Assembly: GCA_947471745.1 (NCBI GenBank) | Contig: CANJKZ010001154.1 | Span: forward strand, 915,501 to 979,500 | Reading direction: 5' to 3' | Length of the DNA: 64,000 nt | Origin: Closterium sp. Naga37s-1 | Lineage: Eukaryota; Streptophyta; Zygnematophyceae; Desmidiales; Closteriaceae | Part shown: positions 1 to 17,500 of the stretch, in pieces | How the letters are laid out: the number at the start of each line of letters is the position of its first letter | Numbering within the stretch: the stretch's first letter is position 1 | Translations under genes and position numbers: made by a program | The notes under the pieces: model-generated | Database searches by the model: none | What the model was told of the DNA's origin: nothing | What the model saw: the letters and a program-made list of their open reading frames with translations, nothing else

Positions 1-5604
<5,604 letters not shown>

Positions 5605-5674
5605 GTACGTGCAAGCCTTCATTCGACTGAATCGGTTCCCGTATAAGAACCGCATGCATTGTGATGCTGGTAGA

Positions 5675-6070
5675 GCGCAGCAGCCGCGGTCTGCAAGGCA
5701 GTCGATGCTGGAAGGGATTTTCAACCGGCAGTGGGGCAAAGCCAAGGTACGTGCCACTGGCAGTGCGTGCATGGATTGGATTGCCTTGTGCCGATTTAGG
5801 AGACGACTTTTGAGGCGCCTCACAAAGCCAAGGTACGTGCCACTGGCAGTGCGTGCGTGGATTGCCTTGTGCCGATTTTGAGAGTCGGCGCTTAAGACAC
5901 CACCAAGGTGCTTGCGTGCATGGATTGATCGTCATGCGTCTCAGCATCTATTGCTTCGGGGTTGACTCAACCCGGCAATGCATCAAGCTCTGAGGATAAA
6001 AATCCGGCAACGGATGTCTAGGAGCCTTGGAACCAGGCAGCAGGGCAAAGCCAGTGTGCCCGCGAGGGTA
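5675..6070 (+). repeat. Tandem copies of the last visible exon edge of the first gene
   Basis: The sequence before the donor at 5605 is repeated almost exactly at 5675-5746, with one Met-to-Ile change in the MLEGMFNRQWGKAK peptide and again followed by GTACGTG. A shorter copy of CAAAGCCAAGGTACGTGCC with its intron flank sits at 5823-5857. A diverged copy (GGCAAAGCCAGTGTG) lies near 6045, followed by GGTAAGC. Each copy keeps a donor-like GT. This matches the exon echoes of the Furry gene. Which donor is used cannot be told from sequence. Confidence 0.75.
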
Positions 6071-6321
6071 AGCTAACCACGATGTCTCTCTCTCTCTGCT
6101 ACAATGCAACTCTTCTAGGCAGCCTTGGGATTGTGTTGTGTCGCCCACACACCCAACCTCTCTGGAAGATGCCTTCCTCCTGTGTGACAAATGGTTTCTG
6201 TTGGAGGTTGGCTTGGCGGCTTGGCCTTCACTTGGTACGCACACCTGACAATGTGCAATGCATTTGCTGCATCACCTCAAATTCCTGCCACCTCTCTCCT
6301 CTCATGTTTCCCTTCCCACAG

Positions 6322-6404
6322 CACTGATCGAGACTCTTACGAGGTTACCAGGGTCTGCAGCAGTCATCCAAGCCAAGGCGGACCAGGGCGCACGGCACTT
6401 GTAA
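6322..6404 (+). other. Possible terminal exon of the first gene (tentative)
   Basis: A pyrimidine-rich acceptor (CTTCCCACAG) ends at 6321. In one frame the next bases read LIETLTRLPGSAAVIQAKAD and on to a TAA at 6402-6404, which looks protein-like. That frame does not join the phase-0 donor at 5605 directly, where the reading would be His then stop, so an intermediate exon would be needed. Transcript data would be needed to settle it. Confidence 0.2.
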
Positions 6405-7083
6405 AGTTAGAACAGAGATCTAGGGTAGGGACCTATCTTTCAGGAGACCAAACGCAATGGAGGGCTTCATCAGAGATTCGTTATACGCTACTGGTACCTT
6501 TATCTATGGATAAGAAACCCGCCATATCATGTATGTAATAAGCAGGTTGCCTTGTAAGTATTTGCCTAGAAATAATTGAAATGAGTTTTGTAGGAGTGTG
6601 CCCAGGAAAGTATTAAACAGGTGAACTAAGAGGCAAGATATTAAGTGGAGAGAATGCCATTAGGATTATTCTATAGGCCAGACTCTTTTACCATGGCTTG
6701 GTAGAGTTCTTGGAGGTGTCTGTGCTGCGCCTAGCCCTTTGAGAGGACAAAAATTCACTGTTTATCTATTTCCACACTAGTTATACATACATAATTATAC
6801 CTACAACTTCTACCAAATTCCTCTACTGCACATGGTCAATTGACCCTGACGTATATTTCTGCCAGTATGCTGGTACCTGATGGGCATACCTGGTACCAGT
6901 ACCCCCAGACAGGGTTCTTTCCTTGTGTTCACCCATAGCTGAAAGCCAGGCCAGTCAGCACGCCACTTCAGTTTCTTCCAACGGCCTGTACTCCCTCCAA
7001 TCAATCCGAGACTCGCTGTCCTCTTCTTCTTCCATTATCCCACCATCAACCTGAGACCACCGCCCCCCCCTCCCCTTTGCACC
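6405..7083. other. Region between convergent genes, no gene seen
   Basis: AT-richer sequence between the + strand first gene and the end of the minus-strand beta-helix gene, presumably both 3' untranslated regions and terminators. Short open frames here lack homology or compositional support. Nothing else recognised. Confidence 0.5.
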
Positions 7084-9840
7084 TCATGCCTGGCAGCTGC
7101 CATCGTCGAACGACCCAACATAGTACGAGTACCCATTTGCAGTCCTCAGAACAGCAGTCCCATTACTACACGCTCCGTCCGTATGCCGCATCACGCAGAA
7201 ACCCGCACACTCACTCTCCCACTCCGCCACACCCTTTTTCTTCCCTCCACTGCCACCGCCACCGCTGCCACTGCCGGTGCTCTTGCTGCTCTTGCTCTTA
7301 GCAGCACCAGGCGAGCCCTTGGGAATCCACACCCAGCTCTCGCAAGAAAGCTTATCCCCCTCGTACGTTTGGATATTCCGGCTCGACGCACACATGTCCG
7401 CGCACGCAGCTTGGGTTGACACACGCGCACCGCCAATAATCCGGTACACGTCCAGGTCACTAATCGCCTTGAGAGCCGGACACGTCTTGCACTTCACATT
7501 CCCGTTAGTAGCAGTTCCTTTCTTCGCTATCGCGGCGGAGGACGTGGTAGAGGAGGCGGAGGAAGAGGAGCGAGATGAGGTAGTGACAGGAATGAAACCG
7601 GCCATGCAGAGATTGCAGTCAGAAGCAAGGCTGTAGCCGAGCTCGCATGTAGCACAGGAGGCGGCTTTGGAGTAGCTGCCTTGGCACTTGCACGAGGGAG
7701 TCCCGTCCACCTGGGTAGACAAGAGGGGAACGCAGGGGACGACAGAAGGAACGGGTGAATCGGACGGAGCGGGATGGAGGAGGGAGACCGACGCTTGGGA
7801 GTACGCGGACGTTAACAGATGGATGGACGGACGGATGGATGGACGGACGGATGGATGGATGGACGGACGGACGGACGGACGGATGGATGCATATACGGAC
7901 TTATTGACGAGCGCCAGCCGCTTAAGCAGCTCACCTTATCGTAGATGCATTTGCCCTTGCCGTTGCAGTCATCGCCATCGCCGCAGCCAGAGCACCCCTT
8001 GCACGACTGGACAACTGCCACATAGCGAATGAGGGGGCGGGATGGGGGAACGGACATGGGATAAACAACTCCTATGAGATGGAACGGGGCACGAGACTTA
8101 TCGAGCAGGAAACAGCACCTTTTTTTAAATGGGTTTGCATTTGCACGTGTGCCTTTACATAAGTCGCGTGCACCTGTGCGTGCTTGCTCGCGCGCGCAAG
8201 CGTCTGTGGATATGAGAATACCGTAGAACTGCTAAACCCACCTTGGGCGTTGGGTTGCTGAGCCACCATGTCCGGCTTCTGGTTACTACACAGCTGCAGC
8301 ACGTTCCCCCCGCCCTCCACGCCATCCACCAGAATATCATCGCTAGCCGTTGGCGAAACAGCACTGTTCTTCGCGAACGACGAATAGCACACACGGGTTA
8401 CCAGCTTCGCGCTCCCACCACCCTCCACACCCACGAACAGCGCACCACCGCCACCCGTCCTCGCGACATTCGCCTGAAACGACGTCCGCATTATACTAGG
8501 CGCCTGCCCGGCGATCGCGGTCGAGTAGATCGCGCCTCCGTTTAGCTTCGCCGAGTTTCCCTCGAACCGGCTCCTCTGCACGTAGTTAACCTGACCGGCC
8601 ACTGCGCCGCCATATCCGCCGGTCGCCACGTTATTCACGAACGTCGAGTTGAAAATGGCGAGAAACCCGCTTCGCAGCAGCGAGATCGCGCCGCCATCCA
8701 ACGACGCCTGGTTGTTCTCAAAAAGGCACTCCGAGATCTGGATCGTCGCGAGCTCCTGCGAAATCGCTCCGCCTCGCGTGTTACTGTTACCACGGAAGGT
8801 TACACGGCGAGCGATGAGCGGTTTCGCAAGGCCCACGCCGCTGCATTCGCCGATGATCGCGCCGCCGGTAAAGCCTTCCATGTGGAGGTCCTCGAGCTGT
8901 AGCGCGGCGCCGGGATCGCAGTTGAAGCCTTTGAAGCCGTTGCCCTTGATTACGCAGCGCTTGCCTCCGCATTTGCCTTGGATATGGAGAATGGCGTTGT
9001 ACTCTAGCTGAGGGAGGTTTGACGTGAGTGTCACGTCAGCAGACAGCACCACCTTGACGGCACTGCATAGGTTGACCAGTGAAAATCGATCATGCCGGGG
9101 AGAGAGATAGAAAGGGGAGGAGGGGAGGGGAGGGGGGAAGGTGGAGGAAATCCAAAAGAACGGAAACAGAGGCAGGAAGCATGAAATTAGTAACTTCAGG
9201 ACGATGATTGGTCATAACATTCGTGAGACTGGTGAACCCTCGATAACGATATGGCTGGAATTATAGCTAGTAGCAATGATCATACTGCGTCGGCAAGCAC
9301 TCCTCACCTTCCCGCCTTCTCGTTGGCACTCGCAATCGCTTCATGCAGGAACGAGTCGCCCTGGGTAGCCTGCGCTTTTCCTCGCGACCCCGTGTTCTTC
9401 TTCGCCACCAATGATGTTGCTGCCGTCGCCCCGACCGCGTTCCTGTACCTCCTCGACTTCTTCGTCTTTTTCGCCTTCTTTGTCTTCTTCGTCTTCTTCG
9501 CCTTTGTCTTCTTTCCACTGCTGCTGCTGGACGAACTGGTTTCGCTCGTGATTCGTCGGATGGAGCTAATGTCGCCGTCAGCACCGTCCGTTTCGTCGCC
9601 CATTGGCAGCGGCATGAGCGACCGACGGAACGTGTCCGACGATTGTAAGTCGAGACGGAATATTTGTAGCTGGTACGGGAGGATGGATTGTGGGGGAGTG
9701 GCCAGGCATCCTGCCGTGGCGAACGCGACAATGGCGATTAGGGGGAGGAGGACGGTTGACGGCACGCAGAATTGCGAGAAGCTACGATGCAGCATGGTCA
9801 TTGTGTCGGGATTTAGAAGGGCAGAGAAGATTGGTGTCAC
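7084..9840 (-). CDS. Secreted Pmp-like right-handed beta-helix protein with Cys-rich C-terminal domains
   Basis: Four exons on the minus strand: 9840-9308, 9062-8242, 8014-7935 and 7710-7084. All junctions are GT-AG, and phases 2, 1 and 0 join to 686 codons plus stop. The protein opens with a signal peptide; the hydrophobic core ([15 protein letters not shown]) lies near residues 28-43, so starts at 9801 or 9795 are as plausible as 9840. A Lys-rich stretch (about 107-135) follows. Residues about 178-430 hold repeated F-x-x-N and GGA[ILV] motifs (FRGN, FENN, FVNN, FEGN; GGAI, GGAV, GGAL), the hallmark of Pmp-type parallel beta-helices of the pectin-lyase-like fold. Next come EGF/laminin-like Cys clusters ([21 protein letters not shown]) and a Cys-rich C-terminal domain (about 530-686) split by a Ser/Gly/Lys linker, possibly PAN-like. 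Likely extracellular or wall-associated. The ligand or substrate is unknown and no lyase catalytic residues were identified. Confidence 0.82.
7817..7885 (+). repeat. (GGAC/GGAT)n tetranucleotide array in an intron
   Basis: About 17 units alternating GGAC and GGAT lie in the third intron of the beta-helix gene (7711-7934). It is a simple repeat with no coding role. Confidence 0.85.
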
Positions 9841-11490
9841 TGGGATTACTGGATACAGTCGAGTATTGCACGGCTCAAGTGCTTCAGTGATGTTTGAAGA
9901 ATTCGCTTGCTTTGTGTACTTAAAGCGACTCTACACGCATGCAGATGTTGAGAACGGGTCCGAAGAAGAGAGACGCAAGAAAACTAGACTCTATTGATCC
10001 TGCTATCAGCTCATAACCCTTTGTACTCTATCCATGGCATAGACTGGAGGCAGGGAGTAGTACGGCACCACTTGTGCCAGTGTTCAGTCCCCTTCACGCG
10101 CCTGACGACCACCACAACTCGTCATTACCGTGGTGGCTTGGGTTGGGTCAGCTGGTAGTAGAATTGGGGTAGCTAGGAGAATGCAAGCTGACGCAAGCCG
10201 TCGATCTGTTTTCCCTAGCACAACGGCCGTCCGTTGATACACGCAATTTCCAACATTCACAATCTTTGACATTACCGCGCTTCGGTTCTGAGCCTGTCAG
10301 GAAATGCTGCAGTCCACTTCCCCAGCGGGTTGCATTTGGTTGAACAAGACTGACTGGTTGATCCCGTTTCGCAGTGGCGTGCTTCCGCACGCACAGAGTC
10401 GCTCTGCGACTCCTGCCACCAGTGCGCGACGCGCTGTCAAGAACAAAATGTTAGGCGGGGGATTTTAGCCGACAGTTTTAGCGTCCGTTGGATGACGACG
10501 GCAACAGCAATCTCACAGCTCCCAAACCAAACCGAAAGTCGCTGACGTCGATCTGGTCGCATACTCTTCCGTTTTAGGGAGGCACCGGTATTGTAACTAA
10601 CCATACGAACCAGATTAGTATTTGAAGTGTCAATAATCTGCCCCCATAATGGCTAATGTCCCAAATAAAATAGTCACCCTAAAAAGTATCATTTATTAGT
10701 TGATGCGATATGCAATATAACCTTCTCGCTAAATTTATTGAATGTTTGATAATTTTAACATGTGGAAATATTTTGCTACATTTTGGGAGTATTGTTCTGT
10801 TCCATATGTAACTGCTCTATTTCCTGCTTTATGGGGACATTCCTTGATTTTTGGGCTATTGCATACCATTGCCAACCTTCACGGTTGACATAGCGGAACC
10901 TGCTTTGTTGGAGCAGCCTGCATTCCACACTACAAATACCCTCGATTTCTCCTGACCAACCCCTATGTGCTGCAACGGCTGCAACCTCCTAGATGTCTCG
11001 CAGTGTTCGCAGGCAGCAAGCTGTATCAGTCCTTTCGGTCAGAAGGCTGTGATTTCAGACTTTCAGACGTCTATAGATAGACCCGCATTTCATGGTATTC
11101 GTTCTGCTCTAGACTGCGACAAAACTATAAGGGCATTCGGATGCGTTAGGACCAATACCTTCCACATTAGGTTGTCCGGTAGAAATTCAAGCTGTTGGGA
11201 CTCAGAACTCAGAAAACTTTCAATAGGTTTCCTTAATGGCGTTCTCCCCGACGCGACAATCGGTAGGGTTGCAATCACAACCCTAGAAAATGTCATGACG
11301 GCAGCCTGTGTGTGGCCGCACCAGGAGCTGCCGCATTAGTGCTTGCAGCAGCGCAGGCGAGTCCGCAATCCGACCGTAGCTGCAAGCGCAAGCGGAAGCA
11401 CACGCGCGCGCGCAACCGCATCGCGGTCGAAACTGCTGCATCAGAAGTGAAATCCGCGTTCCCTGAAACCATTTCGTTTATCCTGCAAAA
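9841..11490. promoter_or_regulatory. Shared upstream region of the divergent beta-helix and Furry genes
   Basis: 1.65 kb between the start regions of two divergent genes, so it must hold both promoters and 5' leaders. 10600-10900 is clearly more AT-rich than the rest. No TATA box or other element could be assigned with confidence. The open frame at 10965-11339 looks like chance: no recognisable domain and ordinary non-coding composition. Confidence 0.45.
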
Positions 11491-11502
11491 ATGATGGACT
11501 TA

Positions 11503-11543
<41 letters not shown>

Positions 11544-14500
11544 ACAACAGCAACAACAACAGCAACAGCAGCAGGAGCAGCAGCAGCAGCAGAAGATGAT
11601 GTATGCGCAGGATAACAACCACCTATACGACCCTAATCACAATGACCTGATGACCATGCTGGGCGGGGGATTCGGTCAGCCGGGGGGAGGCGCGGGCATG
11701 CGCGGGGGTCGTCCGCCGTCCGAGCACATCGTGGAGGCGCTGCTTCAGCGGTTTGTTCCGCTGGCGCGCGCAAGGATAGATGCGGCTGCGCAGGTAGGCG
11801 GGAGGAGGGTGTGGGGGAAGAGGATGTACGGGGGGTGGGTGTGCTCAGGTCGTGGGGTCACTTTAGGATAGAGGCGGCTACGCAGGTAGGCCGTGGGAGG
11901 TTATGCGGGGCGGAGGCGGAACGGGATGGAGGTGTGGAGGTCGGGGAGAAAGGGGGGACCAAACGCGACTTTGTCTGACTGTGGATGTTGGCGGGCGCTG
12001 GAGCAGCTTCAGCAAGCTGTAGCAGGCTGGAGCAAGTGTGGGAAGCTGGGGCAAAGCGAGCAAGCTGCAAAACTCGAATCTGGAGGTCGGAGCGTGTGAG
12101 AAGGTGCTCGACTCGCTGGTTATGGCAATATGGAACCCCGTCCAGTTCCGGAATTCCGTTCGCTCCTCTCTCTCACTATGCCACCCTGTCCAGACGCGTT
12201 CACCCCCCTCCGTCCGTCCTTCCCCGCCCAATCCCATCTTCCCCTTCCAACCCCGTCCGCTCCCTTCCACCCCGCTCCACCGCTCTTCACCCCCGGCAGG
12301 ATGGGCAGGGTTTGAAGCTGGAGGACGGGGCGTACGAGAAGGTGCTGGACTCGCTGGCTATGGTGGCCGCGCACATGCCCCGCCCGCTGCTGGACGCGCT
12401 GCTCAAATGGCGCGAAGGGTGAGAGGGGTTGGGGGGAACTGGCGGGCGTGTTAGTGAGCGGAAAAAGGAGGGTGCCCACGCACATGCTCCGCCCGCTGCT
12501 GGACGCTCTACTCAAGTGGCGCGAAGGGTGAGAGAGGGGCGGATGGGGTGGCGGGGGGCATGTAAGTGGGGGAAGAAGGGTAGGGGGGCGGGTGGATGCT
12601 CACGTGCCCCGCCCGCTGCTGGACGCGCTGCTCAAGGTGGCGAGAAGGGTGAGTGGGATGTGGTGGGGGCAGACAGGCGTGTTGGTGAGGGAAAATGGAA
12701 GGATGACGGCTCACATGTCATGGCCTCCAAGGCCGCTGCTGGATGCGCTGCTCAATTGGCGCGAAGGTTGAGAGCGGGGGGAAAGGGGAAGGGGACCCTG
12801 GGGAGGAGAGGCGAGGAGAGTAAGGAAGTGAGCAAGGGAAAGGAAGACGATGCGATAAGGAAGTGTTGCATGGAAATATGTGGGAGACATGATGCGATAA
12901 GGAAGACGGGTCCTGACATGCCGCGCTGGTTGCTGTATGCTCCGTTCAAGAGTTGGAGAAGGCTGGAAGAAACTGGAAAGGAACGCTTTGGTGGGGGGAG
13001 TGCGTGGGTGGGGTGGGGTGGTGATGGTGTTTTATCATGCTCATCCCCATTGTCTTGTACGAGCATGGGCATGATTTATGAGAAGCCTCAAAGATCGTGG
13101 TGTTTACCATGTCACAAACAATGCCATGCCCATGCTTATTGTCACGTATGAGCATGACACGGTGACGCCTTTCCGTTCCCTGCCGTATCTATCTTCCTGC
13201 AGGGAGTCACCGAAGCTGATGGACGATGCCAAGTTCGGACCGGGCCAAGGCATGCACACACTGCACCGCAAGGTACGTGCCCTGCCATTCCATTCCATTC
13301 TGTGCCCCGCCATGCCATGCCATCCATGCCATGCCATGCCGGTCCACACCATCACTGATGGGAGGACATTGCCTGAATCTCTCCTCTGCACGCAAGTTGC
13401 TGTTTCCTGCTACTCATCTCCACTTGCTGGTGGCGCATGGGGGCAACGTGTGCAATGTGGATCACCACTCCAGGTTTAAAAGAGTGCTTTGTGCATCCGC
13501 TCTTGCCAGACCTTACCAATATTCTTCCTCCCTCCTCCCTCCTCCATATCCCATCCCATTCCGTGCTGTCCATCCCATCCCCCGCAGCTGCTAGTGGAGT
13601 GTGTGTTTATCTCTGCCGCTGTTCGCTTTGTTGACTGCTGCCCTCTTGATGGCCTCACAGGTGCCACTCGCTCACCCCCTTCCATGCCACACCCTGCTTC
13701 TCTACTGTCACTTGCTGTCTACTGTCACACTCTGTCTATTGTTACACTATGTCTAGTGTCACGATCAGTGTCACGCTCTGTCCAGTGTCACCCACGTTAA
13801 CACCCCTTCCAAATGTGAGACTGCGCCTTCCACTGCCAAATTCCGTTTCCAATGCGGCACTCCCTTCTTCCTGCCCGCACTCGTCCCTTTTCCCCCTTTT
13901 CTTCCCCGATCTCCATCTGTGCGCTGCGCACTTCGTTTCTTCCTCCGTTTCTCAACAATCCTTCACCCCCCCTTTCTCAGAGGAGCTATGGAGTGGGCTG
14001 GAGGACTTCATATTCGACTGGTTTGTGCATGCCGAGAGGTACGGCCGTTTCACTTACATCTCTCGCCTCTTCCTTTCGTCATGTCCTCCTCCCCGCATCT
14101 GCTTCAAAGCTCCCCGTATCCGAACGTCAGATTCTGATATTCCTTCTGGACCATCTATCTATTCTCTACCTTCTCTTTTCCATGGGTACGATTCGTCTTG
14201 CTTTTGCCAAGTCCTACTGGCTTTATCTTGATGCATCCCAATACCCCTCAAAGGCATCTCAATCTCGTAGTGTATGACGTATCCTATCCTCCCTAGTCCC
14301 AACCACGTATTGTTGCGCTCCAATGTCCTCCATTGAATGATGCCCTGTCAAACACCCCTCCCCCCCTCCCTCTCTCTGCTGCAGGCTCATTCCCCAGTCG
14401 GAGTTCCCAGGGTTGATGGAGCTGCGCGCCAAGCTCCTGGACTATGTTGCCGATCTTGCAGGGGTGCTCTCAGTCAAGCGGTGCGTGTGCTTTCTTCTTT

Positions 14501-17500
14501 GCCTTCTGCTTCCTGCTCTCTGCTCCCTGCTCTCTGCTCCCTGCTGCTCTCTGCTCCCTGCTGCTCTCTGCTCCCTGCTCCCTGCTCCCTGCTCTCTGCT
14601 CCCTGCTCTCTGCTCCTTGCTCTCTGCGCTCTGATTCCTCTCTCCTCTCCCTGCTCTCTGTTCGCTGTGCTTTCGAGGTAGAAATCCCCGTCCCATTCCC
14701 CCTCCCTCTCGTTCCCCCTCCCTCCCCTTCCCCCTACCCCGCCTCGTCCCCCTCTCAAGTCGACTCAAGTCCTGCTTTCTTCTGGCCTCCCGCTCTCCCC
14801 TCCTCCCCCTCCCGCCCCCCCTCCTTCTCCTTCCCGCTTCCCCCCCCCCGCCCTTCGCAACCTCCCCTCCCTCCCCCACCCCCCCATTGAGCAGCTTTGA
14901 GAGCATGGCGTCCCGCTTCTTTGTGGAGCTGGACACGAGGGCAATGGAGCAGCCGGTGTGCCTGGAGGGGCTGTCGGCCAATTTTTGATCGGCTCAAGAC
15001 CCGCTTTCTCCTGGCCCCTCTCCAACTCCCCCTCTCTCTGCCGCTCCCCCTCGCCCCCTTTCCCCTCCCCCACCCGCCTCCGGCCCCCCCTTCCCCTACC
15101 CCCGCCTTCTCCCCTTCGCTTTCTTACCCCCCACCACCACCGCCCCCCATTGAGCAGCTTTGAGAGCATGGCGGCGCGCTTCTTTGTGGAGCTGGACACG
15201 AGGGCAATGGAGCAGCCGATGCGGCTGGAGGGGCTGTCAGCCACGGGCAGCCCGCGCGTGGTGCCGGTGGTGGACGTGTTTGCGCGCGGCAGCGAGCGGT
15301 TGCTGGCCATGGAGTTCAGCGTGCGGCGCTACGACGCCACCTCCAACCGCAACGAGCTGCTCAGCGTCGTGCACGGCATGCGCTTCCTCCGCCTCGACGT
15401 GCGTTCTGGGGAGGGAGGGAGGGGGAGGAAGGGGAGGGGGAGGGAGGAGGGAGGGGGGGAAGGAAAGGAATGTGAGTGCACGGCCCGCGCTTCATGCACG
15501 GCACGCAACGCGCTGCTCAACCAACCAGATGTCCACGCCAGCAGCAGCCATGGCCTCCCATGACTTCCTCCTCAAGGCAAATCTTCTCAGCCGTGTGGTG
15601 CATGCCTCACACTGCTCTCAACCAAACCAACCCCACCCAACCCCTCCCCTGCCTCCCCGCCCCAACCAGATGTCCACGCCAGCCGCAGTCATGGCGTCCC
15701 GCAACTTCCTCCTCAAGGCAAACCCTCTCAGCCGTGCGGCGCGCTGTTCACCACTGCTCTCAACCTAACCCCACCCAACCCTCCCTTCTCCCTCCCCCCA
15801 TCCAGATGTCCACGCCAGCCGCAGTCATGGCGTCCCGCAACTTCCTTCTCAAGGCAAACCCTCTCAGCCGCGCCCCCTCCAAGAAGAAAACCGAGCTGCA
15901 GCACACACTCTGCGCCATGCTCACCTCCATCCTCGCGCCCCTCACTGAAAACCCGCGCTCCCGCTGGCCCCCACTCAAGCACTTGATGGGCGGTGCCGGG
16001 GGCGGGGGAGTGGGGGGAGTGGGGCCTGCTGGCTCGGCTGCGGCTGCGGATGCTCTGACTGCGTGGAACTCCGCGGTGCTGCATTTGAGGGGGCAGCTGT
16101 CGGGGTGGGTGGCGCCGCAGTCGACGCTGTCGCTGCAGATGGACAAGCAGTCGAGGCACATCCAGGTGGGTGGATAGGATAGAAGAAGTGCTTCTAGAAG
16201 TTTGGGGGTAGAGATGGGGAAGCATCGCTTTGGCTGCAGATGGACAAGCAGTCCTGGCACATCCAGGTGGGTGGGTGGGATGGAGGTGTTTTTAGGCGTC
16301 GGCTCAAAGTGTTTCCTGTGGGGCGCATGTGAAGCGGGGGAAGAGTGAGGTGCTTTCTGCTTACTACCTGCTCCCGCCTCTTCCTGTTTCCATTTGCACG
16401 TGCACGTGTATGGTTTTGTGTGTGTGTGTGTGCGCGCGCGCACGCGCGTGCTCGTGCGCGTGCGTGCGTGTGTATGTGCGAGCGTGTGGGCGTGCGTGCG
16501 TGCGTGTGTGTGTGTGTGTGTGTTGGTATGTGCATGTGCTTGCAGGTGGCGTATCCCCTGAACACGCTGTTGCTGTGCTTGGGCGATCAGCACTCCTTCG
16601 ACTCCCTCTTCAATAGCTTCGTCGAAATGCTCTACAAACACCTCAGGGTGAGTATCACATGTGCTTCTGGTTAAGCATAAGCAAGCACCTTACGAGTGAG
16701 TAGATATCAACAAACATCTCAGGGCACTCTTATGAAAGAATCTTCGTTCAATCCCTCATCCTCCTCCTCGCTCTCTTTCCTCCCATTGCCCCCCGCTCCC
16801 CATCTCTTCCCCCCTGCCCTTTGCCACGCCGCGCCACGCCACGCGACGCCGCGCCACGCCATGCATGTGTGTGGGGGGGGGGCGCAGGAGAAGAGCTACC
16901 GTGCAGTGGCGCTGGACTGCCTGCACCGCCTCGTGCACTTCTACCTCAGCGTGTATGCTGATGGCCAGCCCAAGAGCCGCGTCTGGGAGAAACTCGAGGT
17001 ACCTACCTTCCCTTCCCGTCCCTTCCCGTCCCTTCCCTTCCCGTCCCTTCCCGTCCCTTCCCTTACCTTCCCTTCCCTTCCCTTCCCTTCCCTTCTCTTC
17101 GCTTTGTGAAAGTAGCAAATTGAACAAGTAACTTCATTAGAGGAGAAACCTAGCATACATAGTTGGAAGAGAGGCTTGGAAGAGAAGGGTAAAGGTGACC
17201 ATATGTTGGGTTGACCTCACTTGTAGAAGTGAGGCAACCTTAGGCCCACTTGGCTTGAGATGACCTCACTTGTGGGAAGTGAGGCACCCATAAGCCAAGT
17301 GGGTTGCATTTGGGGGCTCCACCACAATTGGGTGGATTGGCACCCCAAAGTGCAAGACTACACCCAAAGTTGGGTGTAGTCCCAACCCAACTGTACACCA
17401 CAATTGGTGTACAGTCACATGTGTTGGCATGCTACACAACATATATTTTAACACAACCCCTTAGCATGCTAACACAGGAAGAGAACAACCCCTGAATCAA

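Noticed and set aside
9041..9307. tRNA or other RNA gene in short intergenic or intronic stretches
   Set aside because: No cloverleaf with conserved A/B boxes could be recognised by eye here or elsewhere in the window.
10965..11339. 124-codon ORF in the region upstream of Furry
   Set aside because: No recognisable domain and no supporting splice context; it lies where the promoter or 5' leader is expected.
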